NCBI GenBank assembly: GCA_033026295.1
Contig: CM065189.1
Span: 14,922,203-14,986,202, forward strand
Source of the DNA: Channa striata
Taxonomy: Eukaryota; Chordata; Actinopteri; Anabantiformes; Channidae
Direction: 5' to 3'
DNA length: 64,000 bases
This document shows, in pieces, positions 35,734-50,700 of this stretch (within the stretch, counting starts at the first letter, position 1; every line of letters starts with the position of its first letter). The position numbers and the translations under genes are program-made. The notes beneath the pieces were generated by a model. It was not told the DNA's origin and ran no database searches. It saw nothing but the letters and a program-made list of their open reading frames with translations.

Positions 35734-38700
35734 CTTAAGAAGAAAAACAAAGGTGAAGTAAGAATCTGCTTTTTGGACTAAATAATCTTTAGCAGCATAT
35801 GACTACAGTGTAGACCACCCGAGTATATTGTGTTGTTTGCCTATTCTTTTCTTTTGAACTGCAAACCTACAAAGACAAGGCCGTCGACCGAAACTGACAG
35901 GCAGGGCAAGGAGAGTCCTAATCAGAGAAGCCCCCACAAGCCAAGTGGGGGACACAGCAAAGATGTAGAAGAAGGTGCTCATCAGATGAGACCGAAATTG
36001 AACTTTTTGGCCTAAATGTAAAATGCTATATGTGGTGGAAACCTAAAACTGCACATCACCACAAATACCGAATAATTCATGGCACTGAACAGTAATGGCT
36101 GATGAGTTGCGGGCAGCAAAGAGGAAACTGTAAAGTTGGTCCCCAAATCAGGACTGGACAGAACAGCTGTTGTGCTGCACGTTAATTAAACGAGCAGTTC
36201 TGAAGTTACCACACAATAGTAAGAGTATAATATGCTTGATATCAATCAGATGCTTGGGTTATAGTTGTTTTAGTTTGTGTAAATCTACAGTTTACATTCT
36301 ATTGTATTTTAAATCTGCACACGGCAAATCATTTTGTGATGATGTTCACCCAGTACCCTCCAGAACAACCTCAGTGGTCCTCGTCAGATGATTCAGGTCT
36401 GAAGACCTTGAACATTACAGAAAACATTCCCTACTTTGGTGTTTTGAAGATTGTGTTGTAGAGTAGCTGTTTAGCTGAGTAATTACGTGTAAAATTTTAA
36501 AATACTTGTGCCTGTACTACTTCAGTAAGTTTCATATTGCACTTTTTTCTCAACTACATCTCTTTCTTCCTTAGGGTTAAGTGTATCAGCTACACTAACT
36601 CTAACACTGCTGTACTGAATCCTCCTTCATGAAGGTGATGAGTTGCTGATTCCGTGATTATTTTGGTTTTTAAGCTTTGACACCAATGTTGAAAAAGGGA
36701 CTTTTTCCTCTCCACTGTTGCCTTTGGCTGCTCAAGGCGGAGTTGTTGGGTTTTGTCTAAATGTTTGTATAGTCTTGACTTTATTATAAGTAAAGTTATT
36801 ATAAGTAAAGTTGAATTGAATTGAATTGAAATTGTACTTTTACATTATTAAATCACGTATGCTGTTAACATAGTCAATCACACTGTTGCTACATGTAGTG
36901 ACAAACATACAGTATGTAAAGTAATTTACTGTGCCAATATAACTGTCTTTTGCTTTAATAGGAAATCTGTTTATGTAAATTAAGTGCTGCTGTGTGAGCC
37001 TAATATGAGCATACTAAAGTTCCATTTTATCAATGTCAATTTAAAAAATACAGTGGCTCAGTTGATAAACGGTTCCTCCGACAGACTAGGATCAATGTGG
37101 CAAGGTGAATTTCTTACAAAGATCTGACATTCAATAATCAATCAGGTGCTTAATTAAGTGTAGATACATTAGTCCACATTAATTTTTATTTGCTTATGTT
37201 AACTGGCACGATGTAAACACAGAATGAGCAAAGTTCTGTTGCTCTTTATTCCAAATTTTGTGTGATATTGACATACTAGTCATCTCATTCATCGAGACTA
37301 AGTAGGATTCAAGTCAAAAAAAAGTGGAGAAACTTTGGCTTAGTGTTTTGTTCTGTTTTGTTTCTTTAGGCTGGGGCTCACATTTAGGCTTGTTTTATCT
37401 TTTATTAAATTTATTGCAACTTCACCGGGGTTGTGGACTTCCTCTTCCTCTGATTACTGGTTGTAATGTGACAAAATCTGGAAAATGAATATGAATATGA
37501 AGAATCTGTCCAGTACAACCTGGAATTTCTAATGGTTTTGCACAATATACTGAATACTGGAATGGCCCGCTTGCTTGCTTGGCGCAAGTGTAAAAGAAAT
37601 TGCCCCTTGGGGATAATAAAGGTACCCTTTACAAGTTATTTTTTATATAGGGAGACAGTGAGGCTTGAGGCACATAATTTATCACTGTCTTGTTATAAAA
37701 GTTTGTCTAATAAAGTATAAATAAATAATTTTTTTTATTATATAATGTTTTAATATTTAAAAACAGCAGCCACCTGACCTGGGCACCTTGTGGTCATTGA
37801 TTCAAACATGAAGGCTTCTCTATACCATAGTATTCTAGAGATACATTTGAGGTCTGATGTTTAAAGCTTGGTCGAGATTGGCTCATGGAACAGGGCAGTG
37901 ATCACAAGCACGCCGGTAAATCTACATCAGAATGGCTGAAAAATAAAAGAATAAAGGTTCAGAGATGGCCTAGTTAAAGTCCAGGCCTCAACCCATGTGA
38001 ACTGCTGTGTGGCACAATAAGAAAGCTGCGCATAAGTGAATGCCTAAACCCCTCTGTGAATTGAAGCAATGTTGTAAAAAATTCCTCCACACGGACGTGA
38101 GGGACTGAAGATTCTGCACTCAACACTTGCCTTGTCGACATTGTCGACTGGACTTTGTTTCATACAGAGAACTATTACTTCAAGATATTGCTGCTAAATA
38201 TGGATCTACAAGCATTGAATAATGGGGGGTACTTTATATAGCCCACAGGAGTTTTTGTTTTTAGCTTAATTTAAGTTTTGTTAAATAAATATTACGGTAA
38301 AAAAAGTTACATGTTTTTGTTTGTCTGAACTTGTATTTGCTTAACAATAAGATGTGTTACAACCCGATGATTTTATTATGTTTTTAAACAAACCAAAACA
38401 AACAAAAAAAGAAAATAAAAGAGGGTACTATATCTTAATCATGGCTGTATATTTGTGGTATATGAGAGATCCACAAAGCCCCAGAAGAGGATGTCAGGAG
38501 AGCTTCCTCTGATGTGGTGAACCACTGGTCAAGCACCGATATGCCACAGACCAGAAAATATTCCCAAGTCCTATTGACCTCAGCCTAGCTGCCATGATAA
38601 CCACCATTTAATCCAGATGTTGTATTATTTATTAGTTAAGCCCTATTTCTACAGGGCTCAGGTTTTGGAATCATACTTTTTCCCCGTCAGGATACTCCCT

Positions 38701-41700
38701 CTGTCTGACAAGTATCTTCCATCTAGAGATTGTGATGCTAAGGGCTTATCTACTTTATATCTGCATATCCCTTTTAATAGAAATGACAAGATCTCCTCAC
38801 CATAAACAAATATAAAGTCCTTAATTAAGATCTACATTGTGAATGTATTTTTTTGCTGCTGTAACATGGAAATTTCCCCGCTGTGGGACAAATTTATCTT
38901 ATATTTATCTTATCTTGTCTTATTGTGTTGTGTTAATGGCATTGTGTCACTAAACAACCACAACCATCCAACTATTCTATTTAAACTGCTTAAACATCCT
39001 GGGCAGGTGCTCTGTAATTGGAAGTAATCAATTACTAGCAACATTTATTTTCATATTTAGCAAAAATAGAAGAGTGGTAATTGGTTATAAGTCACTGTTT
39101 AAACTCTTACCTGACTTGTCGATAGTTGGTAATGGAACGCTTTAGCGAAGGAGGTGTCTGTGAAGATATCTGGCATAGACATTTTTTCCCCAGCAGCTTG
39201 CAGCATGAGACCAAGGAGATGTCCAGTCATAGACTGACCATGTATTACCTGTTGGGATATTGACAATTTGATTTGTTTGGGACCGGCACTTGGTTCTATT
39301 GTACGTTGCATTTCCTTTTGACTTTCCCTTTCAGACTGCATGCTGTTGCATTGAGAATTTGTATTAATTAGTATTGTATTTGTATTGTAACAGAAACTAT
39401 TCATTTGTCTTTTGCACATCACAATTACTGCTTGATTAAAAATAAACAAAAATCTTCATTTGTTCCTCACCATTCAAATGTTCATTCGCTGTGTTGGCTG
39501 TATTTACTTATTTCACTCAAAATAAAATAAAACATCTAATTTGCCCATCCACACCTCAACTGTGTGCATTAAAGTGTACGTGTAACATGTGATTAAATGG
39601 AAAAAAATATTTATAACAATACTCCACAATAACATCTTTAAACTGGTTATAAACTATATCCACATCAAAGTATTGTGAATGACACTCACCAGCTTAGTTT
39701 GCCTTGTGTGTTCTTTTATGGCCTTCTCCAACAAACCAACCTTCTCAAAGTTCTGCATAAAATAAGGGAAAGATGGCTATGTTACAGTTGATCACTTTTT
39801 ATCTTGATCCATTTCCGGGTTTTTGTCTGAATTAAAGGACTGAACAGTCTCTGTCCTGTCTGCTTTTTCTGCTAAGTGAAATTGGACTGCCTGATATTTG
39901 ACCTGAGCTAGGTATTAAATATGTCCTAATTTGAGTTTGGATTCTGCTTTTCCTAATCATTCTAGAACCATAAGTCCTAAATAAAAACATTCTCTACTTC
40001 GTGCTTCTTCCTGACTGCCACCAAATCAGCACTAACCGCTCATGTTGACATCTGCTGGGACATGCTGCAATTGTAGCAGCACACCCACCTGAGTCTCTGC
40101 TCTCTCTCAGGAGAAGCCCTCCCTAAATATTTACCAGATTCATTTTCAGAAAAGATTCTAGATGTTGCAGCCCTTTAAGCAAGTTTTGTATGCCTATCAA
40201 ATACATTACATCCTCATCTGAGCAACGACTGCAGACAAATAGGTAAGTTCAGAGCTTTATTTCAAGTGTACTCTACTTGTTAGGATTCTAGAATGTATAT
40301 TCCTCCACTCGTCTCCTGGTTGTCACGCATTTCCTTTCATCGTCATTACCCCTGCATGTTTGTATTTAAGGTCTGAAGTTTAGTTTGGTTGGTTGCTAGT
40401 GTGTCTCCCTAATCTTGAGTATGCCTCCTCACATTAAGTGATTTTTGTTATAGTCCAAGTCTCTGCTCTTTGTAACATTCCCGTCCTCTTTTGAATGATT
40501 GTGCTGCGATCAGTAGTTCATGTGTTAATAAACCTCCTCCACTCTTGGCATGTCTCAGCTTCTGCTTTGTTTCCTGTAGTTACAGTATCCAATTACGGCA
40601 ACCGTTACACTACTGCTGTGACATTCAGTTCAACACCTCAACAGAGCATTCTACCAAGAAACCATTCCAGCAGGGGTCTAGTAAAAGATCATCAGGTGCT
40701 ATCCATTTTATCCCTGAAATCCACATTTACTGTTACAGACGCTGAGTTTACACAAAGAGTAAACACATTTAGATTCCATTTGATCGTTCTTAATTATCAG
40801 CAAATGTATTCAATAAAATACTGCTGCCTTGTGAACACTTACAACTACTACGCAAACATAAAAAACCACGTCAAGCCTACGTCCATGTCGATGTCTGTGT
40901 GTATTGATATAAAAGTATAATTGCACCTTTATTTCCTTGACTACCTTTAATCCTTATCTGGCGTTCGAGCATTTGGGTCCTGCTTACTTTAAAGAATGGA
41001 AACCTAACAAAATTTCTCAATGATACGTATTATCACTAATTAAAAAAACAAACTCTGAAAGCCAGCAGAAAGTTGGTGGAGTAGTCACAACTACAGACTC
41101 ACAGCGGTAAATAGCTGTGGTTGGAATGGTTGTCTGTGTTTACGTGTGGCCTCGGATATCTGAACAGGGTTAAGCCCACCTAGTGCAGGACAGCTGGGAT
41201 AAGCAACACTAAGAGCCCAACCAAAGCTTTTTAGCTTAGTGGCCCCAGTGGTGGAATGAACTATCCTTCTCTGCAATCTCAGCAGACTCACTCGCAATAT
41301 TAAAACAACTGCACTCTTACTATGTACTTAATAAAAAAGTATAAAAAGCTTATGACAACAAGTTTTCTTGTACCTGTTTTCTGGGATCATCAAAAGCCTT
41401 GACGAAGGCAAATGAAGCGACTGAGTTTGAATGGATCACATCTACACGGCCCTGTCTGAACATACGTAGGGAGGCAGGTTCCATTGTTGCACAGCACTGC
41501 CGGTGAATCCTAAAAGGGACAAGAAATGTGTTTTACAAACTTCCAACATCGATAGCTTTGAAGCTTGCTGAGCAGAGAAGCTTCTCTACATTTGTTTGTG
41601 TTTTAAATTTATTTAAAAACTATAATAGAATAATATATTTCCCGATCAATGTACTCACTGAAACACATACTGGCAAAGTGAAATCATAAAGAATTATTAT

Positions 41701-44700
41701 AATACAAATAAATGTTTTAGGTTGGATAATACATTTTAGACCAAAAGTTGAAATCTCTCAAATGTAGTAAGGTGCATTCTTATTGCTTAAATGTTTCTTA
41801 AAATGTCTTTATTTCCTGGATCCAACTTAAGTCTAACTGAAATGACAGAACATAGTTTAGAAAGGCACAAGCCTTAAGAAAAACAAAGCCCTGCATCCCA
41901 CACCGCATGTAAGCCATAAAGTCACCAATAGAATTTCAGAAGTTCTCTACAAAAATTGCAAAACCTAGACAAACATCTCAGGAACCCTCCATCAATTACA
42001 TCAATTGCTATTGGGGCTTCACAGCAGCAGGGACTTCTACAGCACTTCATAGATTGAAGTGCTTAAGGAGGATTTTGAATTGAAGCTAATCACCTGGGAA
42101 CAGTTCTTATGAAATCTTGTGGCTTGTGTAAGTTAGCATGATATGCTGTCAAATTTGATGTTATTACAATCTAAGTAAACTAAAACATAGAAACATCAAT
42201 ATTTACTACATTACCTCAGCTGAACGAGGTGGCACTTTATTTTTGTATAGAAGTCTTAGAAGTAGATACATCAATGTTTCAGCGTAGATAATATTTGGCT
42301 GTTACTTTGGTAACTGAGACTTATTGATTTTAATTTATTTATATTTACATTCACATTTAGTCATTTTTCAGACGCTTTTATCCAAAACGACTTACAACGG
42401 AGGTACAAGGCAGCAAAAATCTAAGTCATGGATCAAGGATATGATTTAGTCTTGGTTTTTGGGGTCTATTTGTAAGAGAAATGCACGATTAACTAAATCC
42501 ATCATGTTAACAGCTTGACCTGTTCAGTAAGGTGTATTACACACAGCCAAGTCCATTAGAAGCTTAGCTTTAATTTTAGCCTTTTTGCACTGGCTGTGTT
42601 ACAGAAACAAAGCTAAACTGAGTCTTCACTAATCAAAAGCCACGTACAACACATGATGTAAAAAGACTGCTCTGTTTTCTTAAAAGCTTATCCTTTTCAG
42701 TCACTGGAGACTTAACTCTGTTCCAGTGATCATTGAGCGAGAGGCAGGGTACAGCGTAGACAGGTCACCAGTTTATCTCAGGGCCAGCACGAAAAGACAC
42801 ACACATTAACAAGCTACTGCATCAAAGTGTCTAAACATATGTAAATGAGAGATTTCAGCTTTTGGTGTGTTTGGGAGCATTTATTTACAACAAATTTCTG
42901 TTTCTATATCACTTTACAACATTGTGCTCACACGTTTAAATACCCAGGCAGTATTTTTAAAACATGTACCATTCTTTAGGTAATAAAACAGGAGCCATAA
43001 GTGTAACGAAAAACTTTTATTAAAAGTCAACAGTTTTACATACAGTAGCTTTGAGAACCTGAGATAAGAGTCCTCATCTTTTGTCCAGCCTTTCAAGTCT
43101 ACTTGCCTAAAGAGTAAAGAAGCACAAAGATCAACTGTTGATTTCTTATTAGGCACTTTCCCACCTTGACCCACTTTGTCATCCTGGAGCCACTAGTTGC
43201 ATTGGTTTCAATGCAAGTATATTGCCAAAAGTATTCACTCACCTGTCCAAATAATCGGAATCAGTGTCCCAATCACTTCCATGGCACAGGTGTATAAAGT
43301 CAAGCACCTAGGCATTCAGAATGTTTTTACAAACATTTGTGAAAGAATGGGTCGCTCCCAGGAGCTCAGTGAATTCCAACGTGGAACTGTGACAGGATGA
43401 CACCTGTGCAACAAATCTAGTCATGAAATTTCCTTGCTCATAAATATTTCACAGTCAGCTGTCAGCTGTATTATAAGTATGTGGAAGCATTTGGGAACGA
43501 CAGCAGCTCAGCCACGAAGTTGTAGGCCACGTAAACTGACGGAGCAGGGTCAGGGGATGCTGAGGTGCATAGAAGAAGAGGTTGCCAACTTTCTACAGAC
43601 TCAATCGCTACAACCCTCCATACTTTATGAGGCCTTTAGATTAGCCCAAAAACTGCGCAGAGAGCTTCATGAAATGGGTTTCCATGGCCAAGCAGCTGCA
43701 TCCAAGCCATATATCATAAAGCCATATATCACAAGTGCAATGCAAAGCATCGGATGCAGTTGTGTAAAGCACGCCGCCACTGGACTGTAGAGCAGTGCAG
43801 ATGCATTCTCTGGAGTGATGAATCGCACTTCTCCATCTGGCAATGTGATGGACGAGTCTGGGTTTGGCAGTTGTCAGGAGAACGGTACTTGTCTGACTGC
43901 ATTGTACCATGTGTAAAGTTTGATGGAGGGTTGATTATGGTGTAGGGATGTTTCTCAGGAGCTGGGCTTGGCCCCTAGGTTCCAGTGAAAGAAACTCTAA
44001 ATGCTTCAGCATACCAAGACATTTTGGACATTCCATGCTCCCAACTTTGTGGGAACAGTTTGGAGATGGATCCTTCCTCTTCCAACTTGACCGTGCACTA
44101 GTGCACAAAGCGAGGTCCATAAAGACATGGATGACAGAGGTGTGGATGACCTTGAGTACTGCCCTAAACCCAACAGAAAGCTGTGGGAGAAATTAGAGCG
44201 GCCTTCTTGTCCGACATCAGTGTGCGACCTCAAAAATGCGCTTCTGGAAGAATGATCAAAAATTTCGCATAAACACACTCCTAAACCTTGTGGACAGCCT
44301 TCCCAGAAGAGTTTAAGCTTTTATAGTTGCAAAGAGTGGACTGACATTATACTGAATTCTATAGATTAGGAATGGGATGTCATTTAAGTTCATATGCGCG
44401 TCAAGGCAGGTGAGCGAATACTTTTTGTTGAAAATTAAATCTGAAAATTACACAATTACATAAAAAAAGTTAATGACAAAACTGCTCATACCTACACGAA
44501 AGCAAAAACCATATGGTTGTAGAAAACAAACTAATCATTTGACCTTAAAAAGTGAAAATTAGGCTGTCCAAGCTGAAGCAGGAAGTAGCTCCACAAGACT
44601 ATGAATAATAAAATGGAAATGGGGTTCTTAACAGGTAAACGGATAATTTTAATTTCTTGTCACAAGATTGTATGAGTGACTAACAGTGATTTACTTTTAT

Positions 44701-47700
44701 CAACCTAAACTCTGGTTGGTTATTTCTAAACCAGCCCCAGCTTGGAAGAAATGCGTCATCAAACTAATGCACCAAAATACAATTTTTAGTACTTATTACC
44801 AAAAGTATTATTGTCATGCTTAAAATTTTCTTCAGCAGTTGACTTAATTTGCTACAGTTGTTTATGGTAGGAATTCTCAAACAAAATTACATCTTTAAAA
44901 CTGGTCTAATTCTCTTTAATTTCCTGATGAACCCGATGGCCATATGTAAAGTGTAAACATCATACAAATGTTAAAACAGGTAAATTTCAGCCAAATTGAA
45001 ATCAAAATCTTTTTTCTAGTTAATTCCTCCTTATTGCTACTTCCATCAGTTCATCCTATTGTAAGACAAGATAGTAGTTCTTCAGTGTGATAAATCATCT
45101 GGGTGAATAACTGCTAACTTACCCTTTTTGACTCCCTAAATGAGTCTTACGATTTATATACATTTTGATTATATCTATCACAGAGCTAGATTTAGCTTCA
45201 GACATTAGCTAACAACCCTAAGTACACCAAAGATACAGTATACTAGTGTCGCTAGCATGCTATCGCACTAATTAACCCTATAACCTTTAAAAACTATACC
45301 GAATTAAAACATTTTACAAACGTACACATGTAGTTATCTTCTGGAAGTTGCAAAAAGTTGTAGTTTTACTCTGAAATGCATGGACTTATTTTTACTTGCC
45401 CATTCGGTCTTTATTAGATTAGATTAGCTTAGATAATGGGAAATTACAGTCACACTGACAAATAAGAAAACTCTTTTCTTTTTCAAAGAAATTGCTGCTG
45501 CTCCATCAAATGGACCTGTTCCTCGTTTAAATTCCGCCGCTTAAATTAATTAATTAATGTGCATCATCTACAGTTAAAATGCAACCCGACTGTAATTGTA
45601 CAATATGTTATTGTGGAAAAATACTGTTAGCTCCTTTAATTGTTTTTGATTTGATTTTTGATGCATTGCAATGAACAGTTTGTCTTTGTAAAATGACAGA
45701 GCAATAAGTTTTTGCTAGTAAAGTAAGTTATTTGTGGGCTTTTCTTTGCATCCCGAACAATTTTCCTGGCAGTTGTGGCTTTTTGTTGGTCTACCTGAAC
45801 CTGCCTACGTCATCAGAGTTTGAAAACTACTGATTGGCAGTCTCAAATCTTTAGACATTTTTTATGTTCTTTTCCTGTTTTAGAAAGTTCAACCACCTTC
45901 TCTCGCACGTCCTTTGAGAGTTCTGTTGCTTTCCCCATGGTTCAGAATTCTAGTCAGTGCAGCGCATGACATGTGCAGGGTTCTGTCAAGAGTCCAAAGA
46001 CTCGCCTTTTTTTACACAGACCATAATTACAATCAAATAGGTCATACATGTGGACAGTTACTCTTCTTAACCACTTAAACCTGCATGTCTCAGCTAGCGT
46101 GTGCATGTACACTGTATTATCAGGCCAAAACTGTATTATCAGGCCGTTGTGATTTAAAATTGGGCAACACAATTGTGCAATGATAAATAGCTTCACCTGA
46201 TCATTACCTCTGAAACAAAGAAAAGTTGTTTGCATGATCAATCAAGTTTTCTGAAAAATGGACAATATTTTATCAATTCTGCCAGGGTATGTAAACTTGT
46301 GAGCATAACTGTACCTTTGCAGCCCCTTACCTGTAGTAGGCCAGCTGTAGCGCCATCTGTACAAAAGCATCAGGACTCATCTTCTTGGCCTTTAGAAAAT
46401 TTTTTCCAAAGTGGTCAAATACCATTACCCTTAGATCCAGGTTTTGAACCATTCTGGGATGATAGGAACAAAGAGACATTTCAGTGCCATAACTGTGGAA
46501 ATATGTACTAAGCACTTTTATATTGTTTTAACTGTAAGGCTGTACAACAAAGGAGTGTAAATGGGGCAATGTGTGAGGGACTTGGCTGTGTTATGATTAT
46601 AATTATTTATATATGTAATTATAAAGGTCTTTACTAAAACAACATGAATTAGTTTCAATTTTCAGCAATCGAAAACTACTCTAAAGTATTCTAGTTACTT
46701 TTTCAAAGAGGTAACGATGTAAAGTAACTGAGTGCTTTTTAATGAAGTAGAAACTACAAAAGAAATCAGAGTGGACCCCCTGAAGACTCTCTCTGTCCTG
46801 CCACATGTAGACGTACTTGGGCAATTAACCCCCGACTTTTGTAAGTGTAAAAGTAGACAGTGTCATAAAACCATAAACCTTTACCATAGAAGGAGACTGA
46901 CTTTAATTTGAGTTCAATAGCTGGAGGAACAAATGTCATAATTGAGGTTGGGTTAAATGACACTCAACACCTCAAATGACTATGTTAATGTGGGATCTTT
47001 ATCTCCTAAAGTTGTTATTAATCATGTTTATCTGGTAGTTCCACCCTGATGTACAGTGACCCAATTTTAACGAAATAAGAAGTTCCAAAAAGCAAACAGA
47101 AAAAAAAACTAAAAACTAGAGGTGCAGTGCAAGTTCTAGGATGACAACGCTTATTCAGTACGATGACAACCCTCAAAAGTTGGAAACAAAGGTTCAAAAA
47201 TGACATACACATGAACTACAAATACTCGGCAGTGGCACTTCATAAGTCACGGATATTATGCTGCGTCGTATGTGTTTTTGATCCACAAGCATTTGCAATC
47301 CGCCTGATACTTTTCCCAACAATTCCCAGTCAGTGAGCGCGTAATGTTTTCTTCCTGAGCCCTTGACCTCCCCACAATACCCCTCTGCAAACGGTCAAGA
47401 CTTTGCCCTCTGCTGTTCAAACTTAACAACTACAGCACCACAAAACCCAGTTCACAGGGCTTTTTTGTACAGGATATAGGTTCTTTTTACCACCCGGTTA
47501 CATAAGCTTTATGAAACACCAATAATATGTTTCTGTAAGTGTTTAATCAAAGTCGGGTTAAAATCGGATGGAAACAGAGATATTATGTTACTGGTAACAT
47601 TGCTAAATGGTCAATGGGACCACAGTGCCACCAAATGGTATTAATGTTTCTTATATCCATGACTAACCCGACCTTTGTCCCAGTTTACGGCTTCTAATGT

Positions 47701-50700
47701 TTCCAAATGTATTCTTACTCTTTGAGTTTATATCATGTGACAAATGCATGCTTTATTTATGTTATGCTAAATGCTAAAACACGCCCATCAGCTTTAAAAG
47801 TTTGGCGAGAAAAACTGTTAGACAGCCCAGACCAGACCTGAACTCACTGTAAAATTACTTTGCTCTTGTGTAACTTTGAAGTACAGTGTGTGAACTCTGA
47901 ATTTTTCCATTTTTGTCAAAGTTTTATCAACTGCAAGTTGGTACTCTGCGCATAAACTGTATTATTCACTTTCCTGAACCTGAGGATTTCTGTCTAAAAG
48001 TTATCAGTGGACCAGCACATACAGCTGCTAAACTTTGATTATTCAAATTATATACAGAGTAAAATCCCCTGGGAGGAGTTATGGTATGACCCTGTAGACA
48101 ACATAAATAAGCCAACAGTATCCACGGTCTTTTAGACTAGGTTCGGACCTCTGTCTCGGTGTATTGGCCTTTTTTGTCACTAAACCTAACTTCAATTTCG
48201 AACCCTGCCGCCTGCTGCCCGATTATTTTGAGAGTTTTTGTCTGCTTTTAAGAAGAAAACTTTGCTGATTTGAACTCTTTTGAAACAACACTGTATTGCT
48301 ACATTTAATATGTACGAAACCTCATAGGGGGTTGGTTTGGTTGGTTGGATAGTACAAGATACAGGACTTTCCTACAGGAGACTAGGGTGTTTTGCACTTT
48401 AATGATCACCGCACATGGGTATTATGGCGAGGTAAGTAGGTATACATGTTCACTGTATGTAGGGAACAAAAGCTGAGATTTTATTTTATTTGTTTATATT
48501 TATTTTAACTTCTGTGTCAAAGTACATAAAAAAGTGGAATTGTTTGTCACCTTTGGAAGCATCATTATCTGATAGTGTGGAATGAGAACATACATTATGC
48601 GCTAGAACTCCACAAGGATGTGTGCTGAGTTCATGGCTGTACAGTACATCCTGCTCATACATCACTGTTCCCTTGCCATCAACAAAATTATAATATTTGC
48701 AGATTGCACCACTGAACTCAAGCTCATTAAAGGAGGTAGATGATCTGATATAAGAAATACTGAGAATTGGCAAAGTCTGGTAGAGAGCGAGAGCATCTAG
48801 TGCTGAAGCTGCCCATGAACTTCAGTTTGCTGGTTCATTAGTCTTCTGATAATTTGACAGACAGTCCCACAATTTTGATAAAGAAACTTGCAGCCTGTGT
48901 TTATTCCATATTCAGTCTACCAGCCTGCACAGCTGATGCTGAATCTGAAATACACTTTTTAATAATTAATAATTTGAATAAATAAAACTAATTATTCTGC
49001 AACATCTAAACAATATGGGTTCACTTTTTCATTATAGGTTACACTGTAGTGTGGATATTGATGAAAACATTACATTTCATCTGTCTTAGAATAGTTAAAC
49101 ACTAATAAGTGTTAAACTGTTAAAAGTGTTAAAAATGTGTGCTATAACTTAGATGGTCTGAATATTATAAATGCAAATAGGTAATATCCCAAGTTACTGT
49201 ATATCGCTCAGCCCCTGTATATCTGTATGTATGTAAGTATCTAAGAATCCTTGCTACCATTTTGCAATTTGTATTTCAAAATTCTTGCCTTTTCTTGTGT
49301 CCCAGGTGGCCACAGGAAATATTACCTCTCTTTGTGTCCAACTAATCATGTGGCTTTTGTAAAAAAAGTAAAATAATAATCTGTGCATAGTTATATTTGG
49401 TGTTTGAGTCAGTTGAAACAAAAGCAACACTGTGAGCCTGTAATGGACCCGACATCTCTTTGCCATGAGTTTTAACAGAGTTCGAGATGTCTACTTAGTG
49501 TATTACTTTGTCCTCTGTGCTTGTTAAGAAACCCTCACACACTGTGTTTGTGGTACATACGTGGCTATTCATATAATTCTGTCACAGCCAAAGCTCACTT
49601 GTCAATATGCTGCTTGGCCTCCACAATGTCCTTTTTGATCTGGGGTGTGATGTTGAAGTGCAGTTTCTGTGGCACGGGCAAATCCTTGATGGGAGACTGC
49701 ATCATCTGTGGCTTTTTCCTGTGTCAAATATGAAAAAACAACAACCTGAAGACAAAGCAGTCTGAGTTCATGAACAGGAACCAGCATTCATATTACTATA
49801 TTTATAACTGATTTTGACCAACACAAAACAAAATAAATTAGATTTTACAATTTATTAATTTCAGATGAGAAAAACGGATAACTTGCCTGCACTAATGTAA
49901 TGAGTGATATCTGGACTGCAGCACATAGGCTGGCTGTGGTTCAAAGAGTCGTTTAGTCTTGTTAAAGTTAACTTACCATTGAATATCTTCTCACACAAAT
50001 ATGTTCAGCCAAACAAGCTCAGAATGTTCAAATGTCTTGAAACCTGCCTTCATACAGTTGGCGGTAAAAGCCGTTTGACTCACGGGCTCTTGTGAAAAAA
50101 CCCTGCTCTGATGTCAACAAAGCTTCTAGTTGCTTTAATTTTTTTACCACGGTCACAGCCCTTAGGGACAGCTACGGTCTCTTGACAAATCAGGCAAACA
50201 CAGTTGTGGCGTATTTCAGTGAATAAATATTCCAGTTTCCACCTTTCCTGGAGCGCCAGAGGGAGGGCTCCACACTGCTGCTGCCATCTTTTGGTGAAAC
50301 ATAAAATGTAATTTTTAAGAGTGTATTTCTGCTCTGGTCACAGTGCTGGCAGGCAACAAGTGATGCATTTTATGACAGAGGCTGCAGGTACTATGAAAGG
50401 CAACAATTTGGACATGGCTGGCTTAGACTGTCTGCAACCCGTTTTCCTTGCTGTCAGAAGATGGAACCACGCCTATAATTTGTTTGTTGGTTTCACAGGT
50501 AACTGAGTTTCTGTCATTTCTCTCTAGTGTGAATAGAAAGTGTCTGATTTGAACTTTATGTCATTTAAAAAACCCTGAGTGAATGATACGCTTTATAAAA
50601 ATGATGAAAACACAGATTTAGTTTTTGATCTTTGCACCGGACTTTCAAAATAAGTCTAAAGGTGGAGGAGAAATAGATTACTCTGCCACGATTTAATTCC

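Noticed and set aside
40495..40920. Plus-strand 141-residue frame
   Set aside because: Starts in LTR-like sequence and has no recognisable domain.
43641..43910. Minus-strand frame across the Tc1 element
   Set aside because: Antisense shadow of the transposase region.
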